Assembly (NCBI GenBank): GCA_910592205.1
Contig: CAJVPJ010001170.1
Coordinates: 1-11,780, forward strand
Origin: Paraglomus occultum
Taxonomy: Eukaryota > Glomeromycota > Glomeromycetes > Paraglomerales > Paraglomeraceae
DNA: 11,780 nt
Direction: 5' to 3'
This document shows positions 9,266-11,780 of this stretch, one piece after another (the first letter of the stretch is position 1; every line of letters starts with the position of its first letter). A program made the translations under genes and the position numbers. The notes below the pieces were generated by a model. That model had not been told where the DNA came from and searched no databases. It saw only the letters and a list, made by a program, of their open reading frames with translations.

Positions 9266-10109
9266 ATGTTTACAAGTTTAAATTCTTTCGTAGATACACG
9301 TAATTGGAATAATAAGTATAGAGTTACCGCCAATCAAAGAGAACGCAGCAAAAATTGATGGAAAGATACCGGAAAAGATATAATTATTATTCTTGTCGAC
9401 TTAAGGAAATGGTTCTACTCGGTTTGAATGCAATTTTCGTTTACCGAATTGCGTTAAACGAATTTTCGATGATGCTACAGAATTCATTGATAGTAGAACG
9501 ATTGATACAGATAGTATTTGAACAACATCCGATCAACTCGATATACTAACCGACCTTCGTTGGTCTTGTTCGTCTTGATCATCCTTAGAGCTAACTGCCA
9601 TAAAACAAACAAACGCAACAACATCTCTTTTGCGTTATTCAAGTCACTGTAATTATACCTCTGTAAAAAGCCTTGGCGATTTAACAAAATTAAATATAAT
9701 TACTCGAAGAGATATTGTCCCTTATTTGAAGCGTTCATTGGTGGGGACGTTCCTTCGCTATACATGATTTTCTTTCCCAAGTCAAATTTTCCGAGCAAGT
9801 AGAATACGACGCTTTACAACACCTGTTTACAAAATGCTGAAATTAACGGATTGACCTTCAACAAAAGAAGGATTAATGATATGTCAATAGAAAAATCAAA
9901 AAATGCGTTCTTATACGATGCGTCTTTATTACAACATAAACGTGTGTAATGACAATTATGTATTTGATTTGGATTTGATGCGTGCAGTCTTCCCTATTCT
10001 TGTTGTCTATGCAAAACATAGACGTTTCTATCCACTCGAACAAAAGTCAATTTCGATTCTACACAGAGATATCTGTAAAGTTAACGAAGTAACTGAAGGC
10101 AAATGCTAA
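9266..10109 (+). CDS. Candidate multi-exon gene, unrecognised product
   Basis: Coding-like segments can be joined in phase as exons 9266-9299, 9406-9513, 9589-9740, 9803-9941 and 9988-10109, ending at TAA 10107-10109. Skipping the last splice ends the frame at TAA 9947-9949. The best evidence is the intron 9514-9588. It has a perfect TACTAAC branch site near 9544, a pyrimidine-rich tract and an AG acceptor, is 75 bp long, and joins two open frames in phase. The other junctions are weaker: the last intron is only 46 bp and the first exon is a guess. The product would be about 184 residues, with no recognised domain, signal peptide or membrane helix. The gene would converge on the minus-strand gene ending at 10305. 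Several frames here look protein-like, so chance remains a serious alternative. Confidence 0.27.
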
Positions 10110-10304
10110 ATTATGTTTAACCTCTATTACAGTATTATAAACGCTGTGCATCAAAGAAGAAAACAGGCAAGCGCTCCAAATACGTCTTTTTAAAATTATC
10201 GACTTAAAGTTGTTCTTCATAATGACTCGAACAGTGTTCCACGATTCCATAATCATGATGCGTACGCGTGATATATAATTTAATAAAAAACGCTCGCTTT
10301 CGCG
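10110..10304. other. Short spacer between possible convergent gene ends
   Basis: This 195-bp stretch separates the minus-strand gene's stop (10305-10307) from the end of the candidate plus-strand gene. No exact AATAAA was found on the minus strand close to the stop; A/T-rich sequence follows at 10270-10290. A small GC-rich hairpin-like CGCGAAAGCG lies just after the stop on the minus strand. Confidence 0.35.
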
Positions 10305-11780
10305 TTAATAATATATTGCATATCTTCTATCAGGATGACAATATTGTTTGTCATCAATCATTTTTACACCAGTCGGAAAAGTTTCAACTTTCAAGTTACG
10401 TTCCATTTCGTCTAACTTTTCCTCCAAATATAAACAAACCCAATAAAGACGTACGCCTGACTAAAATAATGTTAGTGTTAGAAACAATTGAATACGTTTC
10501 ACATAGTAATGAACAAATAAACCATACTTACATTAGCAACAATGTCTATAATAATGTTATCTTCAGACAAAACGTTAACCGCGCATGGTAAAATGTATTC
10601 AGTCGCATAGTTGGTATCTTTAATGTCCGTTTTATATTTATATTGTATTTCTTCGGTTGACGTTTTTATCTACAAAGCAAATGTTTATATTTATTATACA
10701 ATAAAAAACTATAAACACCAATATTATCTTGAATACTTACTACAATTGTTATTGACTTATTATTATCCCAATTCAACAACAAAATGCCGAGTTTGTATTT
10801 ATTTGGAGGTACTTTGAATATTGGTATTGTTACCTAATATATAATTGTTTATTAGTTAATATTCACAACGTATACAAACGTTGATAAATAATAATGATTA
10901 TACACTTACTTTATTAGGTCCATAAAGGCGCAAACAATCAGAATAACTATTGAAATAACGTATGTTAGTAGTGATACAGCATAACAAAATAGTTATTGTA
11001 AATTATTTACATGTTACATTCACTCTTATCATCAATTACAACATGACTTTCATATGCGAAATGTGCTGTCAAATGACCTAATAATAATAGTAATTAGTAT
11101 GCATAATAATATATAATTATGTAATCATTCATTGCCAACCCCTTACTTTTGTGCATGTAATAAACTTTTTCAAAAAACGCGTTTGTATAATAATAATTAC
11201 GCGTATAGCCAGTATTGTTATGCTCCTTATGCCAATTTGCAGCAGTATTGTACCATCTGGTGTAATCATTATCATCTGTTCCATACTGATGGTGACACAG
11301 TAATTGCCATTGATTGATATCATCTAATGTATACATTGCTCTGTAACAACAACTATCCACAAGAATTTTAAACCATTCCACATCCCAGTTCTCAAGTTTG
11401 TTTACATATTCATGAATAACATCAAATGCCATTGACTGCGTCTTTGGATGCTTAATGTGCTCAATATCTTGTTCAACACCTTTCTTATTCCCCAAACCTA
11501 AATGTGCCATTAAACTTAAATACCAAGCATCATCATAAATCTTGTTTACTTCTATTGCTGTCTCAATATCAAACAGAGCTTTTCCAAAAATTTTCACTTT
11601 TATCTTTATCATTGCCCTATTACACAGTGCTTGATAACTTTTGGATTCAGCTTGTAATATTTGTGTATAAATGTTCAAAGCCTCATCCAAGTCCCCATTT
11701 TTATATGCAATTTTAGCCTTTTGAAGTAACTTGTTTATATTTGGTGCTGTTAATGATTTCCAAATTGAACTCCATGTGGA
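10305..11780 (-). CDS. TPR protein with beta-rich C-terminal module (5' partial)
   Basis: Minus-strand exons >11780-11147, 11077-11011, 10946-10910, 10833-10741, 10669-10532 and 10460-10305 join in phase to 374 codons plus TAA. The frame is open at the window edge, so the N-terminus is missing. Introns are 69, 64, 76, 71 and 71 bp, GT-AG, mostly with GTAAG donors and CTAAC/TACTAA-like branch sites. Residues 18 to about 110 of the fragment look like TPR helices (LLQKAKIAYKNGDLDEALNIY, then a second A..D.E.AI repeat); such repeats usually bind other proteins. Residues 145-235 are rich in Trp, His, Tyr and Asn and unrecognised. Residues 235-340 alternate hydrophobic and polar residues (VTIPIFKVPPNKYKLGILLL, later NIIIDIV), suggesting a jelly-roll or galactose-binding-like fold; that fold is inference. 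Reading past the first donor gives a false stop at 11094-11096. Function is unknown. Confidence 0.87.

Noticed and set aside
9547-9612. Minus-strand Asp/Gln-rich start-like peptide (MAVSSKDDQDEQDQRR)
   Set aside because: It is the reverse complement of the pyrimidine-rich tract expected before a plus-strand splice acceptor, and its frame closes after 22 codons.
10268-10817. Plus-strand frames of 107 and 68 codons
   Set aside because: They lie antisense to well-supported minus-strand exons and introns at 10305-10833.
11094-11146. Uninterrupted end of the minus-strand TPR frame, with a tail rich in Ile and Tyr, taken as the true C-terminus
   Set aside because: The tail is AT-rich intron sequence after a strong GTAAG donor. 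Splicing to 11077 continues in phase through four more exons.
1-11780. Transposable element, tRNA, rRNA or CRISPR content
   Set aside because: No terminal repeats, transposase or reverse transcriptase motifs, tRNA-like cloverleaf or regularly spaced repeats were seen. Very old elements could be missed by eye.

Overview
The window is nuclear DNA of a eukaryote and fits a fungus best. It is AT-rich, and its genes are split by short GT-AG introns (64-99 bp in the two well-supported genes), several with CTAAC/TACTAA-like branch sites. The clearest protein is a calpain-type cysteine protease whose NETW..LLEKAFAK..GDYE stretch is of the fungal calpain type. An early-diverging AT-rich lineage such as Glomeromycotina is a guess; nothing here proves it. 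No virus, insertion sequence, CRISPR array, rRNA or tRNA was recognised.

Layout: 1-445 holds a promoter-like stretch with a cluster of TATA boxes, followed by a short doubtful ORF (446-661). From 1070 to 2606 lies a decayed, 5'-truncated copy of the calpain gene. The stretch 2607-5085 is AT-rich with no convincing gene. From 5086 to 5401 is a GC-richer leader. The intact nine-exon calpain gene occupies 5402-7819 and encodes 590 residues: a catalytic domain with Gln109, Cys115, His277 and Asn297, then two copies of a glycine/tryptophan-rich beta-type domain. After it, 7820-9265 is AT-rich and appears to be a diverged partner of the spacer between the two calpain copies. A weakly supported plus-strand multi-exon gene may lie at about 9266-10109.

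On the minus strand, 10305-11780 carries the 3' six exons of a second well-supported gene. Its long 5' exon encodes TPR-like helices. Five small downstream exons, easily missed because a stop codon follows inside the first intron, add a beta-rich C-terminal module. The fragment is 374 residues and its 5' end lies outside the window.

The calpain locus looks like an old tandem duplication covering gene, polyadenylation region and spacer. One copy stayed intact. The other lost its first four exons, including the catalytic cysteine, and gathered stops and frameshifts. No functional link between the calpain and the TPR gene can be seen.
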